Source: Pseudoxanthomonas sangjuensis (GTDB lineage Bacteria; Pseudomonadota; Gammaproteobacteria; Xanthomonadales; Xanthomonadaceae). From it: a stretch of 64,000 bases of DNA. The position numbers and the translations under genes are program-made. The DNA is taken from assembly GCF_010211755.1 (NCBI RefSeq), contig NZ_PDWR01000011.1, positions 1 through 64,000 on the forward strand. Direction: 5' to 3'. Under the pieces are notes generated by a model. It was not told the DNA's origin, searched no databases, and saw nothing but the letters and a program-made list of their open reading frames with translations. Below are positions 6,511 to 14,569 of the stretch, piece by piece (the stretch's first letter is position 1; each line of letters begins with the position of its first letter).

Positions 6511-7359
6511 TCAGAGCGCCAGGCGCCGCGCCTGCATGAACTTGCCGGCCCAGTAGCCGCTCACCAGCGAGTCGACGCGCACGTCCTTGCCGGTGCTCGG
6601 CGAATGCAGGAAGCGGCCTTCGCCGACGTAGATGCCGACGTGGTTGACCCGGCCCTTGCGGCCGAAGAACACCAGGTCGCCTTGCTGCAGGTCTTCGCGC
6701 TTGCGGATCAGTTCGGCGTCGGACATCCGGGCCATGTCGCGCGAAACGCGCGGCAGCTCGACGCCCAGCGCGGTGCGGAACACGTAGCCGACCAGGCCGC
6801 TGCAGTCGAGGCCGCCTTCCGGCGTGGTGCCGCCCCAGCGGTACGGCGTGCCGAGCAGGGTCAGCGCGCGCTTGAGGATGGTCTGCACCTTGTTGTCGCC
6901 GGCGTCGCGCGGCGCGAGGGCCGAGTGCTCGTAGCTGGACAGCAGGCGGCCGAGGTCGCCGGCCAGCACGGTGGAACGATCGAGCAGCGGCAGCGCGTCG
7001 GTCGCTGCCAGGCGCGGCAGCAACGCGGTCAGGGTCGCGGTGGCGACCTGCGAGGCCTTGTCGCGGATGCCGTCGATGGCGTCGGGCTTCCCGGCCGGCT
7101 GCGTCGCGGCAGCGGCCGGCGCGGTTTCGGCCGCCGTGGTCTCGACGGCATCGGTGCTGGCGGCGACCGGCTCGGCCGGCGATTCGGCAGTGGGCTGCGC
7201 TGCCGATTCCGGCGGCAGCTCGATCGGCGGCGTGGCGTTCTGGGCGAGGGCCGGGACGCAGAAAGCGCAGCAGGCCAGCAGCAGGAAGAGCGGAAGACGG
7301 GTACCGCGGGGGCGGCAGGCGGCGGCAGGTTGGCCTGTCGGCTGGGCGTCGGTGGTCAC
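6511..7359 (-). CDS. NlpC/P60 family endopeptidase, exported
   Basis: A 282-residue cell-wall hydrolase that probably cleaves the D-Glu to meso-DAP peptide bond of peptidoglycan. It has a signal peptide (to about residue 40, ending VPALAQ), a long Ala/Pro/Thr-rich linker (41-95) and a C-terminal NlpC/P60 domain (about 155-280). Catalytic residues are Cys186 (GLDCSGLVGYVF), His240 (VNHVGIYVGEG) and His252 (FLHSPSTGK). A second, lipoprotein paralogue lies immediately upstream on the same strand. The AT-rich interval between the two probably holds this gene's own promoter. Confidence 0.9.
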   Translation of the reverse strand: MTTDAQPTGQPAAACRPRGTRLPLFLLLACCAFCVPALAQNATPPIELPPESAAQPTAESPAEPVAASTDAVETTAAETAPAAAATQPAGKPDAIDGIRDKASQVATATLTALLPRLAATDALPLLDRSTVLAGDLGRLLSSYEHSALAPRDAGDNKVQTILKRALTLLGTPYRWGGTTPEGGLDCSGLVGYVFRTALGVELPRVSRDMARMSDAELIRKREDLQQGDLVFFGRKGRVNHVGIYVGEGRFLHSPSTGKDVRVDSLVSGYWAGKFMQARRLAL

Positions 7360-7404
7360 GGTACGTCGTGGAAAATCAGGAACTTGGACGAATGATGCCG
7401 GGGG

Positions 7405-7469
7405 AAATCCCCTAATTTGTTAATTAATAGTTAAATTGCGAATAAATTGCGAACGCAATGTCGCAATTT
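7405..7469 (-). promoter_or_regulatory. AT-rich promoter region with repeated 11-mer
   Basis: This is one of the few AT-rich stretches in the left half of the window (around TTAATTAATAGTTAA). It contains a perfect tandem 11-mer TAAATTGCGAA (7432-7442 and 7443-7453) followed by an inverted half-site TCGCAATTT (7461-7469). Its position upstream of the minus-strand NlpC/P60 gene suggests a promoter with an operator. No specific regulator can be named. Confidence 0.4.
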
Positions 7470-7480
7470 CCGCACCGATG

Positions 7481-8023
7481 TCAGTCGAGTACCCGCTTCG
7501 CCCCGGTGTAGTGGTCGCGCCAGTAGGGGCCGTCCAGGTAATCCAGCCGCACCGTGCCGCCCGTGCTCGGGGCATGGACGAAGCGGCCCTCGCCGACATA
7601 GATGCCGACGTGGCTGACGCTGCCCTTGTTGCCGAAGAACACCAGGTCGGCGGCCGCCAGTTTCTTCGGCGCGATCTTCGGGCCCTGCACCTTGGCCAGC
7701 TCGCGCGAGGTGCGCGGCAGGCGCAGGTCCAGCATGTCGCGGAACACGTAGGTCACCAGGCCGCTGCAGTCGAAACCCGCTTCGGGGGTGTTGCCGCCGT
7801 AGCGGTAGGGCGTGCCGACCAGGCCCAGCGCGCGGATCACCACCGCGTTGGCCATCGCGGGATCGGCGGGGGCGACCTGCGGCCAGTCGCGCGCGTCGTG
7901 GGCGGGTCTCGCCCTTGTCGCCGGCCGGTTGCCGCCGCAGGCGGAAAGCAGGGCGGCAGCGATGGTCAGCACGGCCGCGGCTGGCATGCGGCCGGTCGAG
8001 CCGGGATAATGCCTGTTCTTCAT
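7481..8023 (-). CDS. NlpC/P60 family endopeptidase lipoprotein
   Basis: A 180-residue lipoprotein peptidoglycan endopeptidase of the Spr/NlpC type. The start at 8023 places a lipobox LLSAC with lipid Cys at 29; the longer in-frame extension lacks a signal peptide. The catalytic triad is Cys86 (GFDCSGLVTYVF), His138 (VSHVGIYVGEG) and His150 (FVHAPSTGG). It lacks the long linker of its downstream paralogue, and the two share the domain core closely, so they are probably an old tandem duplication. It is divergent from slyD. Confidence 0.9.
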   Translation of the reverse strand: MKNRHYPGSTGRMPAAAVLTIAAALLSACGGNRPATRARPAHDARDWPQVAPADPAMANAVVIRALGLVGTPYRYGGNTPEAGFDCSGLVTYVFRDMLDLRLPRTSRELAKVQGPKIAPKKLAAADLVFFGNKGSVSHVGIYVGEGRFVHAPSTGGTVRLDYLDGPYWRDHYTGAKRVLD

Positions 8024-8099
8024 CGCCGGCCATCTTGGCCGCAACCGCCCCGGCCGGCAAGCCGCCAACGCTGCCTTCGCAGCCAGCACAGAGTCACGA

Positions 8100-8579
8100 A
8101 TGAAAATCGCCAAAGACAGCGTCGTCCGCTTCCACTACACCGTGTCCGAAGTGGGCAAGGAACCCCTCGAAAGCTCGAAGGACCGCGAGCCGCTGGCCAT
8201 CCTGGTCGGCCACGGCAACATCATCCCCGGCCTCGAGAACGCCATGATCGACCGCGAAGCCGGCGAAAGCTTCGGCGTCGACGTGGCCGCGGCCGACGCC
8301 TACGGCGAGCGCCGCGACAACATGACCCAGCGCGTGCCGAAGAAGCACTTCGGCAACCAGAAGCTGGAGCCGGGCCAGCAGGTGGTGCTGCAGACCAACT
8401 TCGGCCCGCGCGCGGTGACCATCGAGAAGATCGGCATGAGCGTGGTCGACGTCGACCTGAACCATCCGATGGCCGGCAAGGACCTGCACTTCGACATCGA
8501 GGTGGTCGACGTGCGCGAGGCCATGCCGGAGGAAATCGAGCACGGCCACGTGCACGGCGACGGCGGCCACCACCACTGA
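8100..8579 (+). CDS. slyD: FKBP-type peptidyl-prolyl isomerase SlyD
   Basis: A 159-residue cytoplasmic prolyl isomerase and chaperone. The N-terminal FKBP half-domain (MKIAKDSVVRFHYTV), the IF chaperone insert (about 70-125) and the completing FKBP strands (LNHPMAGKDLHFDIEVVDV) are all present. The C-terminus ends HGHVHGDGGHHH, a shortened form of the metal-binding histidine tail of E. coli SlyD, without cysteines. It is followed by a strong hairpin terminator and appears monocistronic. Confidence 0.92.
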   Translation: MKIAKDSVVRFHYTVSEVGKEPLESSKDREPLAILVGHGNIIPGLENAMIDREAGESFGVDVAAADAYGERRDNMTQRVPKKHFGNQKLEPGQQVVLQTNFGPRAVTIEKIGMSVVDVDLNHPMAGKDLHFDIEVVDVREAMPEEIEHGHVHGDGGHHH

Positions 8580-8603
8580 ACCCCGCGCGGGAAACCGCGA
8601 TCG

Positions 8604-8635
8604 GCAGAACGGCCCGCTCGCGCGGGCCGTTCTGC
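8604..8635. terminator. terminator after slyD
   Basis: A 14 bp perfect stem beginning GCAGAACGGCCCGC with a 4-base loop, shortly after the slyD stop codon. Confidence 0.7.
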
Positions 8636-8724
8636 TTCGTGGCGGCGTGGCGGCTGTGCGGTCGGGGCAGGCCGCAGGCCGGCGCGTGCGCGCCGGCCTG
8701 CGGGGGCTGGGATAAACTACGAAA

Positions 8725-9975
8725 GTGACTTCTTCCAGCGACGACATACTCATCATCGGCGGCGGCGCGATCGGCCTCGCCACTGCGCTTGCCCTGCTCG
8801 AAGCCGGCCGCGGCGTGCGCGTGCTCGAGGCGCAGACCGCCGGCAGCGGCGCCTCGCACGGCAATTGCGGCACCATCACCCCGAGCCATGCGCCGCCGCT
8901 GGCCGCGCCCGGCATGATCCTGCAGGCGATGCGCTGGATGCTGACCCCGGGCGCGCCGCTGTACGTCAAGCCGCGTTTCGACCCGGCGCTGTGGCGCTGG
9001 CTGCTGCGTTTCGCCGCGCGCTGCAACCGCAGGGACTGGCATGCCAGCACGCTGGGGCGCGCGGCGATCCTCAACGATTCGCGCACGCGCATGGCCGAGT
9101 GGATCGGCCGCTACGGCCTGCAATGCGAATTCGTCGAGGAGGGCATGGACTACGTGTTCCGCGAGCAGGCCAATTTCGAGAGGAACATGGCCGATTGCGA
9201 AGCGTTGCGCGAATTCGGCATCGCCAGCGAGTTCATCTCCGGCCGCGACTACCTCGCCGCGGATCCGTCGCTGAAGGAAGGCCTGGTCGGCGCGATCCGC
9301 TTCCCCGGCGATGCGCGCCTGCGCCCGGACCGCTACGTGGCCGAACTGGCGCGCGTGGTGCGCGAGCGCGGCGGCACGATCGAGGAGGGCTGCAGGGTCG
9401 AAAGCGTGCGATCCGACGCTTCCGGCGCGCGCGCGCGCACCTCGCTGGGCGAGCGTCGCGGGCGCGAGGCGGTGATCGCGCTCGGCGCATGGTCGCCGCA
9501 GCTGGCGAAGTCGCTGGGTTTCTACCTGCCGATCCAGCCGGGCAAGGGCTATTCGATCACCTATTCGCGGCCGAGCCTGGTGCCGAAGCGCCCGATCACG
9601 CTGAAGGACCGTTCGGTCTGCGTGACCGTCTGGGACAGCGGCTTCCGCCTCGGCAGCACCATGGAGTTCTCCGGCTACGACACGTCGTTGAACGAAACCC
9701 GGCTGGGCATGCTGGAGAGCGCGGCGCGCGAATACCTGCGCGAGCCGGTCGGCGCCATCGTCGAGGAACGCTGGTACGGCTGGCGGCCGATGAGCAGCGA
9801 CGACATGCCGGTGATCGACCGCGCGCCGGGGCACGACCACCTGTGGCTGGCCACCGGCCACGGCATGCTCGGCGTCAGCATGAGCGCGGCGACCGGGCAA
9901 CTGGTGGCCGACCTGGTCGGCGGCCGGCCGCCGGCGATCGACCCGGCGCCGTACCGGGCCGATCGCTTCCGCTAG
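8725..9975 (+). CDS. FAD-dependent oxidoreductase, DadA-like
   Basis: A 416-residue flavoprotein of the DAO family (PF01266). The dinucleotide-binding motif IIGGGAIGLATALALLEAG is at residues 9-28, followed by an acidic strand end (VLEAQ). The C-terminal signature EERWYGWRPMSSDDMPVID and the LATGHGMLGVSMSAATG stretch are typical of D-amino acid dehydrogenase small subunit (DadA). It probably oxidises a D-amino acid or related imino acid, passing electrons to the membrane pool. Start is GTG. No partner alanine racemase gene lies nearby, so the exact substrate is open. Confidence 0.85.
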   Translation: MTSSSDDILIIGGGAIGLATALALLEAGRGVRVLEAQTAGSGASHGNCGTITPSHAPPLAAPGMILQAMRWMLTPGAPLYVKPRFDPALWRWLLRFAARCNRRDWHASTLGRAAILNDSRTRMAEWIGRYGLQCEFVEEGMDYVFREQANFERNMADCEALREFGIASEFISGRDYLAADPSLKEGLVGAIRFPGDARLRPDRYVAELARVVRERGGTIEEGCRVESVRSDASGARARTSLGERRGREAVIALGAWSPQLAKSLGFYLPIQPGKGYSITYSRPSLVPKRPITLKDRSVCVTVWDSGFRLGSTMEFSGYDTSLNETRLGMLESAAREYLREPVGAIVEERWYGWRPMSSDDMPVIDRAPGHDHLWLATGHGMLGVSMSAATGQLVADLVGGRPPAIDPAPYRADRFR

Positions 9976-10053
9976 TCCGAGGGTTACTTCCCGCACTGCG
10001 CGCGCGACGCGCAGGCGCTAAGCTGGCCGCCACAATCCCGGGGAGGCGCGGCC

Positions 10054-11661
10054 ATGCTGGAATCCGACACGAGTTCCGTTCCCGCCGCGCTGGCGCCGAT
10101 CGCGCCGAGCGAACGCATCGATGCGCTGGACGTGATCCGCGGCTTCGCGCTGCTGGGCATCTTCCTGATGAACGTCGAGTGGTTCAACCGGCCCATCGCC
10201 GACCTCGGCGCGGGCATGCCGGCCGACGCGCAGGGCGTGGACTGGCTGGCCGGCTGGCTGATCCACGTGTTCGTGCGCGGCAAGTTCTGGACCCTGTTCT
10301 CGCTGCTGTTCGGCATGGGCTTCGCGGTGATGCTGGCGCGGGCGGAAAGCGCCGGCCGCGACTTCGTCGTGCCGTACCTGCGGCGCATCGTCGCGCTGGG
10401 GATCTTCGGCGCGTGCCATTTCATCTTCCTGTGGGCGGGCGACATCCTGTTCGCCTATTCGCTGGGCGCTGCCTTGCTGCTGCTGCTGTTCTACGCGCGG
10501 CCGTCGTGGATCTTCGCCGGGGTGCTTGCCTGCATCGGCCTGGGCGCGGCGACGCGACTGGACGGGTTCTTCCCCGCCGCCTCGGCCCTGGCCATCGCGA
10601 TCGTGCTCGCGCTGTACCTGCGCAAGGAGATCGGCGCGCATCTGTTCGCACGTCGCTGGCGCCTGCTCACGCGCTGGCACGTGCTGACGCTGGTCTGCTG
10701 GCCGGTCAGCCTGGTCGTGCTGGCCAGCGCGGTGGCGAAAGCCAGCGTGCCGATGGGCGTGGCCGCGGCGATCGTCGCGCTGGCCGGCTGGCTTGCGACC
10801 CGCTACCGCGAGCCGGAATCCATGCGCACCCTGCGCGCCGGCGCCTTCTTCTACCTGGGGCCGTTCCTCACCATGGCCCTGCTTGGCGCGTTGATGACGT
10901 GGCAGCCGCAGCTGCGCCACCAGCCCGACGCCAAGCAGCTGGAGCAGCAGCAGAAGCAGCGTACCGAGCACGTCGAGGAGATGCGCGAGGAGACGCGGAT
11001 CATGAGCGGCGACAGCTACGTCGCCGCGGTGGAATACCGGGCGAAGAAGTTCCCCGAGGAGGCGGCGCAGAACCTGGGTTTCGCCTCGCTGGTGGTGGCG
11101 ATGTTCCTGATGGGCGTGTGGTTCGTGCGCTCGGGCGTGATGCGCCGTACCCGCGAACACCTGCCGTTGTTCCGCAAGCTGGCCTTCGTCGGCCTGCCGA
11201 TCGGCCTGGCCATGGGCATTGCCGGCGCCTTGATCACGACCACCCACGTCCCCGGCCAGAACGACTTGCAGTTCCAGACGGCCATGGGCCTGACGATGGC
11301 CGGCAACCTGCCGGCCTGCCTGGGCTACGCCAGCCTGGTGGTGCTGATGCTGCATTCCGGCGGATGGCTGTCGCGGATATCGGTGCTGGCGCCGGTCGGG
11401 CGCATGGCGCTGACCAACTACCTGATGCAGTCGCTGCTCCAGTGCCTGTTCTTCTACGGGTTCTTCCTCGGCCACTGGGGGCTGGGGCGCGCCTGGCAGT
11501 TGCTGTTCGTGTTCGTCGTCTATGCGTTGCAGGTCGCGTTCAGCCACTGGTGGCTGGCGCGCTTCCAGTACGGACCGATGGAGTGGCTGTGGCGCTGCAT
11601 CACCTACTGGCGCTGGCAGCCGATGCTGCGCAACGCCGGCGCCGCGCAGCCGATCCGCTAG
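10054..11661 (+). CDS. DUF418 family membrane protein
   Basis: A 535-residue multi-pass inner-membrane protein. The N-terminal RIDALDVIRGFALLGIFLMN is the conserved opening of YeiB-type DUF418 proteins, and the C-terminal region from about 390 (VGRMALTNYLMQSLLQCLFF) is the DUF418 domain itself. A hydrophilic, Gln/Glu-rich segment (QQQKQRTEHVEEMREE, about residues 305-325) interrupts the helices. The ribosome binding site GGGGAGG is well placed. Function of the family is unknown; distant similarity to acyltransferase-3 proteins has been noted. Confidence 0.88.
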   Translation: MLESDTSSVPAALAPIAPSERIDALDVIRGFALLGIFLMNVEWFNRPIADLGAGMPADAQGVDWLAGWLIHVFVRGKFWTLFSLLFGMGFAVMLARAESAGRDFVVPYLRRIVALGIFGACHFIFLWAGDILFAYSLGAALLLLLFYARPSWIFAGVLACIGLGAATRLDGFFPAASALAIAIVLALYLRKEIGAHLFARRWRLLTRWHVLTLVCWPVSLVVLASAVAKASVPMGVAAAIVALAGWLATRYREPESMRTLRAGAFFYLGPFLTMALLGALMTWQPQLRHQPDAKQLEQQQKQRTEHVEEMREETRIMSGDSYVAAVEYRAKKFPEEAAQNLGFASLVVAMFLMGVWFVRSGVMRRTREHLPLFRKLAFVGLPIGLAMGIAGALITTTHVPGQNDLQFQTAMGLTMAGNLPACLGYASLVVLMLHSGGWLSRISVLAPVGRMALTNYLMQSLLQCLFFYGFFLGHWGLGRAWQLLFVFVVYALQVAFSHWWLARFQYGPMEWLWRCITYWRWQPMLRNAGAAQPIR

Positions 11662-11671
11662 ACTTCGCGGC

Positions 11672-12448
11672 ATGGAAACCCATGCACTGCATCGCGGCAC
11701 GGCGCCGCTGCTGGTCAGCCTGCCGCACGACGGCACGCGCGTGCCGGACGACATCGCCGCGCGCCTGACCGACGCTGCGCGACGCGTGCCGGATACCGAC
11801 TGGCACGTCGCGCGCCTGTACGACTTCGCGAAGGAACTCGGCGCCTCGGTCATCGTGCCGGTGCATTCGCGCTACGTGGTCGACCTGAACCGGCCCGAGG
11901 ACGACGTCTCGCTGTACCCCGGGCAGAACACCACCGGCCTGTGCCCGGCGGTGATGTTCAGCGGCGCGCCGGTGTACCGCGAGGGCCTGGAGCCGTCGCC
12001 GGACGAAGTCCGCCGCCGCGTCGAAGCGTTCTGGCGGCCGTACCACGCGGCGTTGCGCGACGAACTCGAGCGCATCCGCGGCGAACACGGCCGCGCGGTG
12101 CTGTGGGAAGGGCACTCGATCCGCAGCGTGGTGCCGTTCCTGTTCGATGGCCGGTTGCCGGATTTCAACCTCGGCACCGCCGGCGGCGCGAGCTGCTCGC
12201 CGGCATTGCAGCAACGCCTGCTCGGCGTACTCGAAGGGCAGCGCGATTACAGCTTCGTCGTCAACGGCCGCTTCAAGGGCGGCTACATCACGCGCCATTA
12301 CGGCGACCCGGCCAACGGCATCGACGCCTTGCAACTGGAACTGGCGCAGCTGAACTACATGGACGAGGACAGCTTCGAATACCTGCCGGAGCGGGCAACG
12401 CCGACACAGGCGTTGATCCGCCGCCTGCTCGAAACGGCATTGGCATGA
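11672..12448 (+). CDS. hutG: N-formylglutamate amidohydrolase
   Basis: A 258-residue FGase-family hydrolase (PF05013), which releases glutamate and formate from N-formyl-L-glutamate in the five-step histidine utilisation pathway. The motifs SLPHDGTRVP (residues 14-23), VDLNRPEDD (about 70) and WEGHSIRSVVPFLFDG (about 146) contain the conserved His/Asp/Arg residues. The gene lies 10 bp after the DUF418 gene and could share its transcript. No other hut genes are in the window, so the hut assignment rests on the family alone. Confidence 0.85.
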   Translation: METHALHRGTAPLLVSLPHDGTRVPDDIAARLTDAARRVPDTDWHVARLYDFAKELGASVIVPVHSRYVVDLNRPEDDVSLYPGQNTTGLCPAVMFSGAPVYREGLEPSPDEVRRRVEAFWRPYHAALRDELERIRGEHGRAVLWEGHSIRSVVPFLFDGRLPDFNLGTAGGASCSPALQQRLLGVLEGQRDYSFVVNGRFKGGYITRHYGDPANGIDALQLELAQLNYMDEDSFEYLPERATPTQALIRRLLETALA

Positions 12449-12455
12449 TAGAAGA

Positions 12456-12487
12456 TGCGGGACGCGGCATCGGTGCCGCGCCCCGCA
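12456..12487. terminator. hairpin between convergent genes
   Basis: TGCGGG and CGCGGCA pair with TGCCGCG and CCCGCA around a short loop. It separates hutG from the convergent S9 peptidase gene. Confidence 0.55.
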
Positions 12488-12495
12488 GGCATGGG

Positions 12496-14451
12496 TCAGT
12501 GCCCGATGTTCTTGTCGAGGAAGGCCTCGATGCGCTTGTACAGTTCGGCCCGGTTCTCCGGCTTGTAGAAGCCGTGCCCTTCGCCGGAAGCGACCATGGT
12601 TTCGACGGGCGTGCCCTGTTTCCTGAAAGCATCGACCAGGGCGTCGAACTGCGCCATCGGCACGCGCTGGTCGATCGACCCCTGTGCCAGCATCACCGGG
12701 ACCTTGATCTTGTCCACGTTCCGCGAAGGCGAGTTGGCCGCGAGCGTGGCCTCGTCCTTGCCGAGCACGCGTTCCAGGTAACGCCGCCCCGACTTGGATG
12801 ACTTGATGTCGCCGGCCTTGTACATGACCTCGAGATCGTAGACGCCGACGTAGCCGATCGCGCACTTGTACAGCTCCGGGTAGCGGATCGGCTGCATCAG
12901 CGCGGCATAGCCGCCGAAGCTGGCGCCGAAGGTGCAGATGCGATCGGGATCGGCCAGCTTGCTGGCGATTGCCCAGCGCACGCCGTCGGCGATGTCGTCC
13001 ATCATCTTGCCGCCCCATTCGCGGTAACCGCTTTCCTCGAAGTCCTTGCCGCGTCCACCGGAGCCGCGGAAGTTCACTTGCAGCACCGCGTATCCGCGGC
13101 TGGCGAGGAACTGCGCATCGGCATCGTAACCCCAGCTGTCGTACGGGCCGTGCGGACCGCCGTGCGGCAGCACGACCATCGGCCTGGGGCCGCCATTCCC
13201 GGCAGGAGCGGTATAGAGGCCGTACAGCGTCAGTCCGTCGCGGGTCTTGAAGCTGATCGGCGCCGTCGGCGACAGCGCGGCGGCCTTGATCCACGGCATG
13301 ACCTCGTTGATCAACTGCACCTTGTTCGTGTCCCGGTCCAGCAGGTAATAGGCGCCGGGATTGCGGTCGCTCCATGTCGTGAACAACAGCTTCCGGTTGT
13401 CGCGCGTCCACTGCAGGAAGGACACCATCTGGCCCGGGAACGACTTCAGCAGGCCGGCGTGCAGCTTCGCCCATTCCGAAGTCGGGTCGAGGTATTGCAC
13501 GGAGGGCTTGGCCGCATCGTAGATCACGCCGAACGGCGCGCCGTCGTGGCCCGCATACAGCACCCGCGAGATGGCCACGTCATCGCGGCCGGCGAGGCGC
13601 TCGCGCGTGCCCTTGGCAAGGTCGATCCTGTACAGCTGCGCGGGCTCGCCCTTGTCGGTGATGCGGGCGTAGCCAGTGTTGTTGTCCGGTTCGACATACA
13701 GCAGGCTCATGTCGTATCCGGCCAGCGACTTCGGCACGGGTTTCCATTCGCTGTTTCCGTCCGGGCGGTATGCGAGCACGGGATCGTCGTTGTCGTCCGA
13801 TGTGACCTTGAGGCGCGCGCGTCCCGCATGGTCGAACATGAAGCTTGCGGTTTCCTTCGATTGTTCGAGTTCTTGGCGGTTGCCGGTACGGGTGTCGACC
13901 TTGTAGATCGACGTGGTCCGGTCTTCGTCATTGCGGCTGGTTGGCCATGCAGTGAAGTCGACCAGCACCTTGCCAGGTTCGTCGTCCAGGACCTTGACGA
14001 TGCTGGCGAATCCCTGGTCCTTGCGCCCGCCGGTGCGCACGCCGTCGTCGCTCACGTAGGCAAACAGCGTTTCCTGGGTCTTGCCGTTCACGTCCGAGCT
14101 CATGAGCTCGCCATAGCTGTACGGGCGCGCCCGCAGCGGTTCCATCCTGGCGCGTGCGACCACGATCTGGTCGTCGTCGCTCCAGACGATGTCGGTGACG
14201 TGCTGCTGGCGACCGAAACGCAGCGATCGGGTCTCGCCGCCCTGATCCAGCGGCAGGATGAGCAGCCGCGTTTCCATGTTGTCGGGCGTGGGTACCGCAA
14301 GCGCGACGTACTTGCCGTCCGGCGACAGCGCTATGTCGCTGATTTCCGGGTGCCTCGAAAAATCCGTGACCGGAATGCCCTGGGCGAAGGCAGGTGCAGA
14401 CAGGATGCCAGCGAGCACGAGCGTGCTGCCGGCGAATGCGATCGGTTTCAT
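12496..14451 (-). CDS. S9 family prolyl oligopeptidase-like serine peptidase, exported
   Basis: A 651-residue periplasmic or secreted peptidase. A signal peptide (MKPIAFAGSTLVLAGILS, cut after AFA) precedes an N-terminal beta-propeller region with repeated SPDGKYVA-type strands and a C-terminal alpha/beta hydrolase domain (about 390-651). The nucleophile Ser is about residue 510 in FGASFGGYAALMQ, the Asp about 593 in GSIDQRVPM, and the His about 627 in GEGHGFYK. It probably trims short peptides and belongs with the other exported peptidases here (M1 and M2). The start was chosen at the signal peptide; an upstream ATG gives a non-signal extension. Confidence 0.9.
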   Translation of the reverse strand: MKPIAFAGSTLVLAGILSAPAFAQGIPVTDFSRHPEISDIALSPDGKYVALAVPTPDNMETRLLILPLDQGGETRSLRFGRQQHVTDIVWSDDDQIVVARARMEPLRARPYSYGELMSSDVNGKTQETLFAYVSDDGVRTGGRKDQGFASIVKVLDDEPGKVLVDFTAWPTSRNDEDRTTSIYKVDTRTGNRQELEQSKETASFMFDHAGRARLKVTSDDNDDPVLAYRPDGNSEWKPVPKSLAGYDMSLLYVEPDNNTGYARITDKGEPAQLYRIDLAKGTRERLAGRDDVAISRVLYAGHDGAPFGVIYDAAKPSVQYLDPTSEWAKLHAGLLKSFPGQMVSFLQWTRDNRKLLFTTWSDRNPGAYYLLDRDTNKVQLINEVMPWIKAAALSPTAPISFKTRDGLTLYGLYTAPAGNGGPRPMVVLPHGGPHGPYDSWGYDADAQFLASRGYAVLQVNFRGSGGRGKDFEESGYREWGGKMMDDIADGVRWAIASKLADPDRICTFGASFGGYAALMQPIRYPELYKCAIGYVGVYDLEVMYKAGDIKSSKSGRRYLERVLGKDEATLAANSPSRNVDKIKVPVMLAQGSIDQRVPMAQFDALVDAFRKQGTPVETMVASGEGHGFYKPENRAELYKRIEAFLDKNIGH

Positions 14452-14569
14452 GGCTCCCCTCGATTGCTGCGATGGCCGCGCCTCTCCCGCGCGGGTATCC
14501 CAGTTTAACGGCGCCACGTGGCGGCTTTGCAAGGCCAATCCCGGTAGCGTCCGGGGGAGCCGGCGGTCG

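Noticed and set aside
7870-7950. Possible frameshift in the lipoprotein NlpC/P60 linker
   Set aside because: The frame is intact and the low-complexity Arg/Ala/Pro linker after the lipobox is normal for this family.
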